NCBI GenBank assembly: GCA_003696465.1
Contig: RFHG01000310.1
Coordinates: forward strand, 1-12,781
Length of the DNA: 12,781 bases
From: Gammaproteobacteria bacterium
GTDB lineage: Bacteria > Pseudomonadota > Gammaproteobacteria > J044
Direction of reading: 5' to 3'
Within the stretch, counting starts at the first letter, position 1; each line of letters starts with the position of its first letter. A program made the position numbers and the translations under genes. This document shows positions 1 through 5,875 of this stretch, one piece after another. The notes below the pieces were generated by a model, which saw only the letters and a program-made list of their open reading frames with translations, was not told where the DNA came from and ran no database searches.

Positions 1-623
1 ACCTTCAGCGTGCGTTCGGCCTCGTCCAGCATCGACCACGCCTGTTCGGTGAGCCCCGGCAGGTTCTTGCTCGTCTGTCTCAGGCTGGCGAGGAGCTGTT
101 CAGTGTTTTCAAGGTTCTCGTCGCTCAGCAGCCCCTGTCCGCGCTTGGCCAGGATCTCCAGGTTCTCCACCAGGTCCGGCAATGAATCGAAAAACTGGTC
201 GAGAGTGGACTTTCTGGAGGCAATGACCGGCCAGGGCGGCTCGTCACGTGGCTCGACGGGCGTTGTCGGGCCGGCCTCCTGACGCAATTCCACAAAGGCA
301 ATACCGGTGATGCCCTGCAGCTTGAGTTGGGCGACCGTGTTGCGGGTCAGAGGGGTGCCGTCCCGGATGTCGACCAGCACACGCACATCAGTAGGACGTT
401 CGGGCAGCAGCCGGATATCGACGACGCGGCCCACGCGCACCCCCAGGTAGCGCACATCGTTGCCAATGTCGAGGCCGGAGACGGAGCCCTCGAAGTCGAT
501 GGCATAGCGGTGGGTGTCGTGGTCGGTACGGCTGGCACCCAGCCACAGCAGAAACGCGGTGCCAGCAGCCAGGGCCAGGATCAGAAAGGCGCCTACGGCA
601 ATGAAGTGGCCTTCTTTTTCCAT
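1..623 (-). CDS. MCE (MlaD-family) lipid-transport substrate-binding protein, 3' end outside window
   Basis: Only the first 207 residues are in the window; the gene continues past the left edge. Reading from the ATG at 623, the protein has a short charged start (MEKEGHF), one hydrophobic membrane anchor at about residues 8-30, then an MCE/MlaD domain at about 38-115, recognisable from VRYLGVRVGRV (57-67) and LKLQGITGIAFVEL (100-113). A helical region rich in Leu, Glu and Asn follows from about residue 135, as in MCE proteins that form a periplasmic hexamer with a helical extension. By family knowledge it would be anchored in the inner membrane and carry phospholipid or another hydrophobic ligand for the ABC transporter encoded just upstream. 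The start lies one base after the stop of the ATPase gene, so translation is probably coupled. An auxiliary lipoprotein often follows in such operons but would lie outside the window. Confidence 0.9.
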   Translation of the reverse strand, partial: MEKEGHFIAVGAFLILALAAGTAFLLWLGASRTDHDTHRYAIDFEGSVSGLDIGNDVRYLGVRVGRVVDIRLLPERPTDVRVLVDIRDGTPLTRNTVAQLKLQGITGIAFVELRQEAGPTTPVEPRDEPPWPVIASRKSTLDQFFDSLPDLVENLEILAKRGQGLLSDENLENTEQLLASLRQTSKNLPGLTEQAWSMLDEAERTLK

Positions 624-624
624 T

Positions 625-1401
625 TCAGGCGCGTTCCTCGTGCGTGCGGTCAAGACGGCTGGAGGCGTGGAAGTATTCCTGGATCCATGGATGCGGGTTG
701 GCCAGCAGCCCCTCCAGGGAGTCGACGATGATCCTGCGGTCGACCAGTACGGCTATACGGTCGCAGATTCCGTACAGACTGTCCAGATCATGGGTGATCA
801 TGACCACGGTAAGGCCGAGCTGCCGCTGCAGGTAGCGGATCAGGCGGTCGAAGGCGCGGGCCGAGATCGGGTCCAGGCCGGAGGTGGGCTCGTCGAGGAA
901 CAGCAACGGCGGATCCAGCGCCAGGGCGCGTGCCAGTGCAGCACGTTTCTTCATGCCGCCCGAGAGTTCGGAGGGGAAGCGGTTGGCGGCCACCGGAGGC
1001 AGGCCGGCCAGGTGCATCTTGAGCCGCGCCACGGCCTCGCGCTCCCCGGGATCCAGGGTGGTGAATTCGGACAGCGGGAAGGCAACGTTGTCGAGCACGC
1101 TGAGCGAGGAGAACAGGGCCGAGTTCTGGAACAGTACTCCCCAGCGTCGCTGCAGCTGCTGCCACTGATCGTGCCCCATCGAGAGGATATCCGTACCCTC
1201 GTAGAGGATCTGCCCGGCGCTCGGCCGATGCAGGCCGAGCATGGTACGCAGCAGCACCGACTTGCCGGCTCCCGACCCGCCGACGATGCCCAGCACTTCG
1301 CCGCGCTGGATGTCGAGATCGAGCCCGTCGTGGACCACCTGACTGCCAAAGCGATTGACCAGGCCGCGGATGGAGATGATGGGTGTGTCCGGGCTTGCCA
1401 T
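625..1401 (-). CDS. ABC transporter ATPase of an MCE/Mla-type lipid transporter (MlaF-like)
   Basis: This 258-residue protein is a complete ABC nucleotide-binding domain. Visible motifs are Walker A GGSGAGKS (41-48), Q-loop Gln at 92 (FQNSALF), signature LSGGM (146-150), Walker B LLFLDEP (166-172) with the catalytic Glu at 171, D-loop SGLDP, and H-loop His204 (MITHD). The signature followed by KKRAALARA is typical of the MlaF/Ttg2A group rather than of generic importers. It would power movement of lipids between the membranes from the cytoplasmic face. Its ATG directly abuts the TGA of the permease gene (TGA then ATG, no gap), and its own stop is one base before the MCE gene, so the three genes form one tightly packed operon. 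Its length is normal for the family and all catalytic residues are intact. Confidence 0.95.
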   Translation of the reverse strand: MASPDTPIISIRGLVNRFGSQVVHDGLDLDIQRGEVLGIVGGSGAGKSVLLRTMLGLHRPSAGQILYEGTDILSMGHDQWQQLQRRWGVLFQNSALFSSLSVLDNVAFPLSEFTTLDPGEREAVARLKMHLAGLPPVAANRFPSELSGGMKKRAALARALALDPPLLFLDEPTSGLDPISARAFDRLIRYLQRQLGLTVVMITHDLDSLYGICDRIAVLVDRRIIVDSLEGLLANPHPWIQEYFHASSRLDRTHEERA

Positions 1402-2501
1402 TCAGATGCCCAGCCGCGCAAACAGGATGGAGAACAGGGCGTCGGCAGCGATGACCAGAAAGATGGACTCGACCACCGATCGCGTGGTGAGCCGGCCGAC
1501 ACTCTCGGCCGAACCGGTTGCCTGCATGCCGCGCCAGGTACCGATCAGGCCGATGATGAGCGCAAACACCGGGGCCTTGATGATACCCACCCAAAAGGTG
1601 TGGAACTCGATGGTGTCCGCCAGGCGGGCAAGAAAGGTGGGCAGCGAGAGGTCGAGCATGGTCAGTGACAGCACACCGGCACCAAACAGGCCCACGAGGT
1701 CGGCCAGCAGGGTGAGCAGGGGTATGGCAATGACCAGGGCCAGCAGGCGCGGCAGGACCAGAATTTCAAACGGATCGAGCCCCATCGTGCGCAGGGCGTC
1801 GATCTCCTCGTTGCTCTTCATTACCCCAAGCTCTGCCGCGAAGGCACTGCCCGAACGACCGGCCACCATGATGGCAGTGAGCAGTACCCCCATTTCGCGC
1901 AGCACGGAAATGGCGACCAGGTCGATGGTGTAGATGGAGGCCCCGAACTGGGTCAGCTGATAGGCACCCTGATAGGCCAGCACCACGCTGATGAGGAAGG
2001 CGATCATGGCCACGATGGGGATGGCATGGATGCCGGTGGCATTGAGATGAAAGGAGATCGAACGCGGCCGCAGCCTGCCTGGCCGGATCAGCCCCCGCCC
2101 CAGCGCGCTCGCGGCATGGCCCAGAAAGCCGAGAAAATCGGTCAGCGTCATGCGCAGCTGATAGGCGGCATGGCCGAGCCGGGCCAGTTCGCGCGGAAGC
2201 AGCGGGGGAAGGGGCGCAGGCCCGGGGGCTTCCGGCAGGTCCTCGAACAGGGCAAAGTGGTGGATGTCGAGTCCGCTGTCATCGACCTCGACACCGCGTG
2301 CCCTGAGCGCCTGCAGGTCGCGATACAGCAGCCAGGCCGGGATCGGGTCGATGTGCTCGAGCCCGTTGGCTACCAGGCGCAGGCGCGCGGAAGGCCAGCC
2401 CTCCAGGGTGGCCAGTGCTGCCCGTACCGGCGCAGGTCGTCGCTGGTCCAGCGCCCCTGCATGCTCAGGCAGTCGTTGCCACAGGATTCGAGCAGCCTCA
2501 T
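1402..2501 (-). CDS. MlaE-family permease with N-terminal STAS domain, apparently frameshifted
   Basis: The uninterrupted reading frame from the ATG at 2151 gives 249 residues with the hydrophobic segments of an MlaE permease and the conserved block around VLREMGVLLTAIMVAGRSGS and EIDALRTMG, the cytoplasmic coupling region. The same frame stays open upstream to 2514 without an ATG, GTG or TTG start and reads as the second half of a STAS domain (RLRLVANGLEHIDPIPAWLL, then LQALRARGVEV). The first STAS strand (CLSMQGRWTSDDLRRYG) lies in another frame and starts at the ATG at 2501. One extra G in the GGG run read at 2423-2421 would join them into a 366-residue protein (STAS about 1-115, MlaE from 118). 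STAS-MlaE fusions of about 370 residues are a known form of this permease. The ATG at 2501 has a GGGG tract about 9 bases upstream. The permease half is secure; the N-terminal joining is inferred. If the shift is real, only a fragment starting at 2151 could be made. Confidence 0.8.
2419..2426 (-). other. Apparent frameshift point in the STAS-MlaE permease gene
   Basis: Before this point the STAS-like protein reads in the frame of the ATG at 2501; after it, in the frame of the permease. On the minus strand the sequence is TAC GGG CAGCACTGG. With one more G it would read Tyr-Gly-Ala-Ala-Leu-Ala-Thr-Leu-Glu, which fits a STAS helix and continues into the permease frame. The exact base cannot be fixed from the sequence, but the switch must occur after the RWTSDDLRRY segment and before EGWPS. 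It may be a real mutation or an undercalled base in a short homopolymer. Confidence 0.6.
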
Positions 2502-2531
2502 GCAGGGCACCCCATCAGGAAATTGATATTT

Positions 2532-2558
2532 GCCATGTTGCCCATGGCCGGAATGGGC
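2532..2558. promoter_or_regulatory. Two overlapping inverted repeats in a divergent intergenic region (possible operator)
   Basis: The 96-base gap between the transporter operon (leftwards) and the cytochrome gene (rightwards) contains GCCATG-TTGCC-CATGGC (2532-2548) and, overlapping it, GCCCAT-GGCCGGA-ATGGGC (2540-2558). Both have perfect 6-base arms. Their place between divergent starts suits a shared operator, but no regulator gene is adjacent and no convincing -35/-10 pair was found for either direction, so the role is a guess. Confidence 0.3.
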
Positions 2559-2597
2559 TAAGGTAAACCTGAGCACACAGCATAAACCACGAACAAG

Positions 2598-3314
2598 ATG
2601 CCTCAAACCCCAGGCAGAAATACCGAGACATTACGCCGGGTGCAGGTGTGGGGCGGCTGGCTGCGTCTGGCCCATGCCCTGCTGGCCCTGTCCACGCTGG
2701 TCCTGATCGGCACCGGCTGGCTCGTCGCCGAGACGCCTTCCGTCGCGGAGGTGGCCAGCGACATCCACTACTATGCCGCCAGCCTGCTGGTGGTGGGCCT
2801 GCTGCTGCGGGGCTGGCTGCTGTTCTTCGGCAGCGAGGGCGAGCGCATCGACCAGCTCGTGCCCGGTCCGGGCGAGGGTCGTCGCATCCGTGAGATGCTG
2901 CTGTTCTATCTGAGCCTGGGGCGGGCCCGGCTGCCGCACTGGTACAGTCACAATCCCCTGTGGAAGCCCCTGTACCTGCTGCTGTTGCTGATCCTGCTAG
3001 TGATGGTGATCAGCGGCGGCTTCATGCAATCGCATCCGCTGGTGTGGAAGCTCTATCTGCCAACCGTGCACGCCTTTTGGGCCAGTGTGGTTGGCTGGCT
3101 GGTACTGCTTCACGTGGTGGCCGTGGTCTGGCACGACTACAAGGGTGGTCAGGCCGATGTCTCGGCCATCATCAACGGCTGGCGCATCTTTCCGGTGGAC
3201 CGCAGCGAGCTGCCCCCGGCGCCGCTGCATGATGGCGTGGTGGCGCGTTTCGACCTCGATGCCTTGAAGCAGCGCCTGCCGCGCGGCGATTCCGATGCCG
3301 AAGACCGCGACTGA
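2598..3314 (+). CDS. b561-type di-haem membrane cytochrome (hydrogenase/thiosulfate reductase cytochrome b family)
   Basis: The 238-residue protein has four strongly hydrophobic segments (about 25-44, 58-78, 123-141 and 159-179) and a soluble, acidic C-terminal tail. Histidines sit where the b561 hydrogenase-type family places its haem ligands: His26 (RLAHALL), His57 (DIHYYAAS), His158 (PTVHAFW) and His172 (LLHVVAVVWHDY). Members carry electrons between the quinone pool and a periplasmic partner such as a hydrogenase, a molybdoenzyme or a c-type cytochrome. No such partner is encoded next to it, so the electron donor or acceptor is unknown. The ATG at 2598 is the first in frame after a stop at 2583, and it has no good Shine-Dalgarno sequence. 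The transporter operon diverges upstream; an FHA gene follows on the same strand after about 95 bases. Confidence 0.85.
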   Translation: MPQTPGRNTETLRRVQVWGGWLRLAHALLALSTLVLIGTGWLVAETPSVAEVASDIHYYAASLLVVGLLLRGWLLFFGSEGERIDQLVPGPGEGRRIREMLLFYLSLGRARLPHWYSHNPLWKPLYLLLLLILLVMVISGGFMQSHPLVWKLYLPTVHAFWASVVGWLVLLHVVAVVWHDYKGGQADVSAIINGWRIFPVDRSELPPAPLHDGVVARFDLDALKQRLPRGDSDAEDRD

Positions 3315-3334
3315 GTACCCGGGTGTGGATTCGC

Positions 3335-3340
3335 TATACT
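3335..3340 (+). promoter_or_regulatory. Possible -10 box for the FHA gene
   Basis: TATACT lies in the gap after the cytochrome gene, in a locally AT-richer stretch. Transcription would start near 3347 and leave a leader of about 30-65 bases depending on the start codon. No convincing -35 box lies 16-18 bases upstream, where the end of the cytochrome gene is. Confidence 0.35.
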
Positions 3341-3410
3341 CTTTTCAAGAAAACTGTTGAATTAGGGATTGGGCGGCATGGCCGAGGACGAGGCGGAGAA
3401 GGATCAGAAC

Positions 3411-3917
3411 ATGAATACCGAATCGCGGAATTTCGTCGAGCGAAGGCGCGGGGAGCGCCGTTCCTATCGGACGCGGCCCAGGTTCCCCCTGGTGGACAGT
3501 GACGGCAACCTGGTCACGCACAACCGCCGGCGCATCGTCGACCGGCGCCTCGCGCGCCTGACTCCGGAAGAGATCCAGGCCAAGCGTTCGGCTCACGGTA
3601 TCGAGCTGCGTTTTCGTGGCAAGCGTTACGAGGTCAACATCACCCGTCCGCGCCTCACGCTGGGGCGGACCCATCTCTGTGGCCTGCAGGTGCTCGAAGG
3701 CCCGGTCTCCCGAGAGCATGCCATCATCCGTTTCGATGACGGCAAGGTCTATCTGGAAGACCGCAGCACCAACGGGACCTACATCCGTCTGGAGGGGGAC
3801 GAGCAGGACCAGTTCCTGCACAAGGACGAGGTCCGCCTGCGCGGACGTGGCAAGATCAGCCTTGGCCACCCCATCGACCAGAATCCGGAGCACCTGATCC
3901 GCTTCGAGGTGGACTGA
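3411..3917 (+). CDS. Small FHA-domain protein
   Basis: Read from the ATG at 3411 the protein has 168 residues. Residues 1-50 are very basic (FVERRRGERRSYRTRPRF, then NRRRIVDRRLARL), and an FHA domain occupies about 70-155. The phosphopeptide-binding signature is complete: LGRTH (84-88), SREHA (100-104), and the DRSTNGTY run (117-124). FHA domains bind phosphothreonine, so it probably docks onto a phosphorylated partner; the arginine-rich start may bind nucleic acid, membrane or another protein. No kinase or phosphatase is encoded nearby. The start at 3411 was chosen for the AAGGA seven bases upstream; an ATG at 3378 or a TTG at 3369 in the same frame would add 11-14 residues. The gene ends only two bases from the converging DUF2063 gene, so there is no room for a terminator between them. 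Confidence 0.85.
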   Translation: MNTESRNFVERRRGERRSYRTRPRFPLVDSDGNLVTHNRRRIVDRRLARLTPEEIQAKRSAHGIELRFRGKRYEVNITRPRLTLGRTHLCGLQVLEGPVSREHAIIRFDDGKVYLEDRSTNGTYIRLEGDEQDQFLHKDEVRLRGRGKISLGHPIDQNPEHLIRFEVD

Positions 3918-3919
3918 AC

Positions 3920-4651
3920 TTACACCACCCGCAGGGCCCCGGCGGCACACAGTCCGGACAGCAGGCTGCAGGCGGCCCTCAGTACGGTTTCCATGTCGCT
4001 GCCGGTCTCGCGGGCAAAGTCCTCTGCGAGCGCCCGAACGGTTTGCCCCGGCCTTGCCTCGATCTGCTGCAGCAGCCATGCACTGGCGGGCTCGAGCAGG
4101 GTGAAGTGCACTTCGTCATCGGCATCCCGGTGCACCAGCAGCCAGGTCGGTTCCGGCGCGTCCGGTTGCCACTGGCCACTGATCCGGTGCACCGACCAGT
4201 GGTAGCCCAGCAGACGCGCCACCGGGCTCGGTTCCAGCCGCTGTTCCGGCAATGATTCCGCTGGCCATTCCGTGGCCGGCGGGGCCTCGCCCTCGGCCGT
4301 GGCCAGCTCCAGTTCGATCCACTCGTAATGCGCCAGCTCGGGCAGCCAGGGTGGCAGTTTGCCGCCAGCCTCCGCTACCCACTCGACGAATTCGCCCCCC
4401 ACCTCGTGGAACAGGGGCGTGCGGAACCGGTGCTCGCGAAAGAAACGGCGCACGAGGGCAGTCCAGTCATCCTCGCCCAGGACCTCGCGGCAGACCGGGA
4501 AGGCCGCCGAGACCAGCCCCAGCACATTGTTGAAGAAGAGCTCGCGGTAGATGGCCATGCGCCGGTCTTCCACACCCTCCGGCGCCGGTGTGCCCTCCGG
4601 ATCCCGGATGTGTCCGGCAAAGCGCCGCTGCTGGTGCTGCAGCTCGTTCAT
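3920..4651 (-). CDS. DUF2063 partner protein of an MNIO enzyme (HvfC/BufC type)
   Basis: The 243-residue protein begins at the ATG at 4651, which overlaps the stop of the MNIO gene by four bases (ATGA). The N-terminal half matches the DUF2063 / HvfC-BufC N-terminal domain: LQHQQRRFAGHI at the start, YRELFFNNVLGLVSAAFP (35-52), the VGGEFVEW region (84-91) and PWLPELAHYEWIELELA (101-117). The C-terminal half has a helical, winged-helix-like look (LEPASAWLLQQIE, later LLSGLCAAGALRVV). In known clusters this protein binds the precursor peptide and delivers it to the DUF692 enzyme, which modifies cysteines. The frame stays open upstream of 4651, but that stretch is the opposite-phase reading of the MNIO gene and is not used. 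No precursor peptide is seen in the window, so the substrate is unknown. Confidence 0.88.
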   Translation of the reverse strand: MNELQHQQRRFAGHIRDPEGTPAPEGVEDRRMAIYRELFFNNVLGLVSAAFPVCREVLGEDDWTALVRRFFREHRFRTPLFHEVGGEFVEWVAEAGGKLPPWLPELAHYEWIELELATAEGEAPPATEWPAESLPEQRLEPSPVARLLGYHWSVHRISGQWQPDAPEPTWLLVHRDADDEVHFTLLEPASAWLLQQIEARPGQTVRALAEDFARETGSDMETVLRAACSLLSGLCAAGALRVV

Positions 4652-5505
4652 GCGGCGCCGCCCGCCTGCAGGCCCGGTTGCCGATGGCTGGCCTGGATGC
4701 GGCGAATCACCGCCACCTCGTCGAGCAGCTCGGCCAGCGGGGGAATGTTGAAGTCGCGCTCCAGCAGGGTGGGCATGAGTCCGAAACGGGCATAGGCCGC
4801 ATCGAGCAGGCCCCATACCGGATCGATTACTTCGGCGCCATGGGTATCCACCAGCAGGTCCTCGGCCTCCACATAGTGGCCGGCCACATGGCAGTAGACG
4901 ATGCGCTCGCCGGGCAGCCCGGCGAGGAATTCCTGCGCGTCATAGCCGTGATTGACGGCGTTGACGTAGATATTGTTGACATCCAGGTGCAGCAGGCAGT
5001 CGGCCTCCTCGATGACGGCACGAATGAACTCCAGCTCGCTCATCTCCCGGTGCGGCTGGGCATAGTAGGAAACATGCTCCATGGCGATGCGCCGGCCGAG
5101 GATGTCCTGCGCACGCCGGATGCGCCCGGCGGTGTAGTGAACCGCCTCCTCCGTGAAGGGCAGGGGCATCAGGTCGTACAGGTGCCCGTCGGCCGAGCAG
5201 TAGCTCAGGTGCTCGCTGTAGAGCGGGCAGTGGTGGCGTTCCATGAAGGCACGGATGTCCCGCAAAAGTGTCTCGTCCAGCGGATCGGGGCTGCCAATGG
5301 ACAGCGACAGCCCGTGCAGGACCACCGGCCGCTGTTCCGCCAGCGCGGCGAAGCGCCGGCCCAGGCTGCCGCCCAGGCCGATCCAGTTCTCCGGCGCGAC
5401 CTCGAAGAAATCGATCGAGTCCGGTATGCCCTGCTCAAGTTCGTCGAGCAGGTCGCGGCGCAGGCCGAGGCCGGCGCCATGCAGGGCGGGTTTGCTGCTG
5501 TTCAT
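4648..5505 (-). CDS. DUF692 multinuclear non-haem iron oxidative enzyme (MNIO; HvfB/BufB type)
   Basis: The 285-residue protein is a full-length DUF692 TIM barrel. The family's metal-ligand positions are visible in order: His64 (VVLHGLSLSIG), Glu98-His99 (YSEHLSY), Glu143 (AMEHVSYY), Asp175 and Asn177-178 (LDVNNIYVN), His186 (NHGYD), His206 and His210 (CHVAGH), His222 (DTHG) and Glu249 (LERD). MNIOs use two or three iron ions and oxygen to rework cysteine residues in a ribosomal peptide, for example to oxazolone/thioamide or thiooxazole groups that bind copper. The start at 5505 was chosen because it is preceded by GGGAGAAG at the right distance; the ATG at 5592 would run into the divergent acylphosphatase gene. 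It is followed, with a four-base overlap, by its DUF2063 partner. The usual short Cys-rich precursor gene (DUF2282 or similar) is not next to it on either side. Confidence 0.93.
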   Translation of the reverse strand: MNSSKPALHGAGLGLRRDLLDELEQGIPDSIDFFEVAPENWIGLGGSLGRRFAALAEQRPVVLHGLSLSIGSPDPLDETLLRDIRAFMERHHCPLYSEHLSYCSADGHLYDLMPLPFTEEAVHYTAGRIRRAQDILGRRIAMEHVSYYAQPHREMSELEFIRAVIEEADCLLHLDVNNIYVNAVNHGYDAQEFLAGLPGERIVYCHVAGHYVEAEDLLVDTHGAEVIDPVWGLLDAAYARFGLMPTLLERDFNIPPLAELLDEVAVIRRIQASHRQPGLQAGGAA

Positions 5506-5530
5506 CGGCTTCTCCCGGATGGTTGCCGTT

Positions 5531-5539
5531 ATCCTAGCA
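5531..5539 (-). promoter_or_regulatory. Possible extended -10 promoter of the MNIO operon
   Basis: On the minus strand TGCTAGGAT (5539 down to 5531) fits an extended -10 (TGn plus TAGGAT). Transcription would start near 5524, about 19 bases before the MNIO start codon. No -35 box is apparent, as is common for extended -10 promoters. Confidence 0.3.
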
Positions 5540-5572
5540 GACCGCGGGGGTGGCGGGCGGTTCCCCAGCGGG

Positions 5573-5578
5573 TACAAT
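5573..5578 (+). promoter_or_regulatory. Possible -10 box for acylphosphatase, suggesting a leaderless or near-leaderless start
   Basis: TACAAT ends six bases before the acylphosphatase ATG at 5585, so a transcript from this box would begin at or next to the start codon. No clear -35 box is seen 16-18 bases upstream in the GC-rich tract. No purine-rich ribosome binding site lies at the usual distance before this ATG, which fits a leaderless start. Confidence 0.35.
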
Positions 5579-5584
5579 CGGGCC

Positions 5585-5866
5585 ATGGACAAGGTCAGCC
5601 TACATTGTCATGTAAGCGGCCGGGTGCAGGGCGTGTTCTTCCGTGCCAGTACCCGCGAACAGGCGCGCGAGCTGGGGCTGGACGGCTGGGTGCGCAATCT
5701 CCCCGACGGCCGGGTCGAAGTGCTGGCCTGCGGTCCGGCGGATGCCATCGACCGCCTGCATGCCTGGCTGGCCGAGGGGCCACCCCTGGCCCGGGTCGAG
5801 GCACTGGACTGCCGGCGCGGGGCCGGCTGCCCCGAGGCCCTGACGGGTTTTCACATCATTCACTGA
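5585..5866 (+). CDS. acyP: Acylphosphatase
   Basis: This 93-residue protein is the normal length for acylphosphatase, a small cytoplasmic enzyme that hydrolyses acyl phosphates such as carbamoyl phosphate or 1,3-bisphosphoglycerate. The phosphate-binding loop GRVQGVFFR (12-20) carries the catalytic Arg20, and GWVRNLPDGRVE (34-45) carries the catalytic Asn38; both are intact. The frame is open far upstream (to 5243), but that part overlaps the MNIO gene on the other strand, and family length sets the start at 5585. The stop codon is merged with the GAGG ribosome binding site of the secretion ATPase nine bases downstream, so the two are probably co-transcribed, although no functional link between them is known to me. 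Confidence 0.95.
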   Translation: MDKVSLHCHVSGRVQGVFFRASTREQARELGLDGWVRNLPDGRVEVLACGPADAIDRLHAWLAEGPPLARVEALDCRRGAGCPEALTGFHIIH

Positions 5867-5875
5867 GGAATGGGC

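Noticed and set aside
514..1668. A 384-codon plus-strand frame across the MCE, ATPase and permease genes
   Set aside because: It is opposite to an ABC ATPase with all motifs intact, and its translation has no recognisable domain.
4652..4816. Longer N-terminus of the DUF2063 protein from the ATG at 4816
   Set aside because: The extra 55 residues are the out-of-frame reading of the MNIO gene, and the ATGA overlap at 4648-4651 gives a typical coupled start at the family's usual N-terminus.
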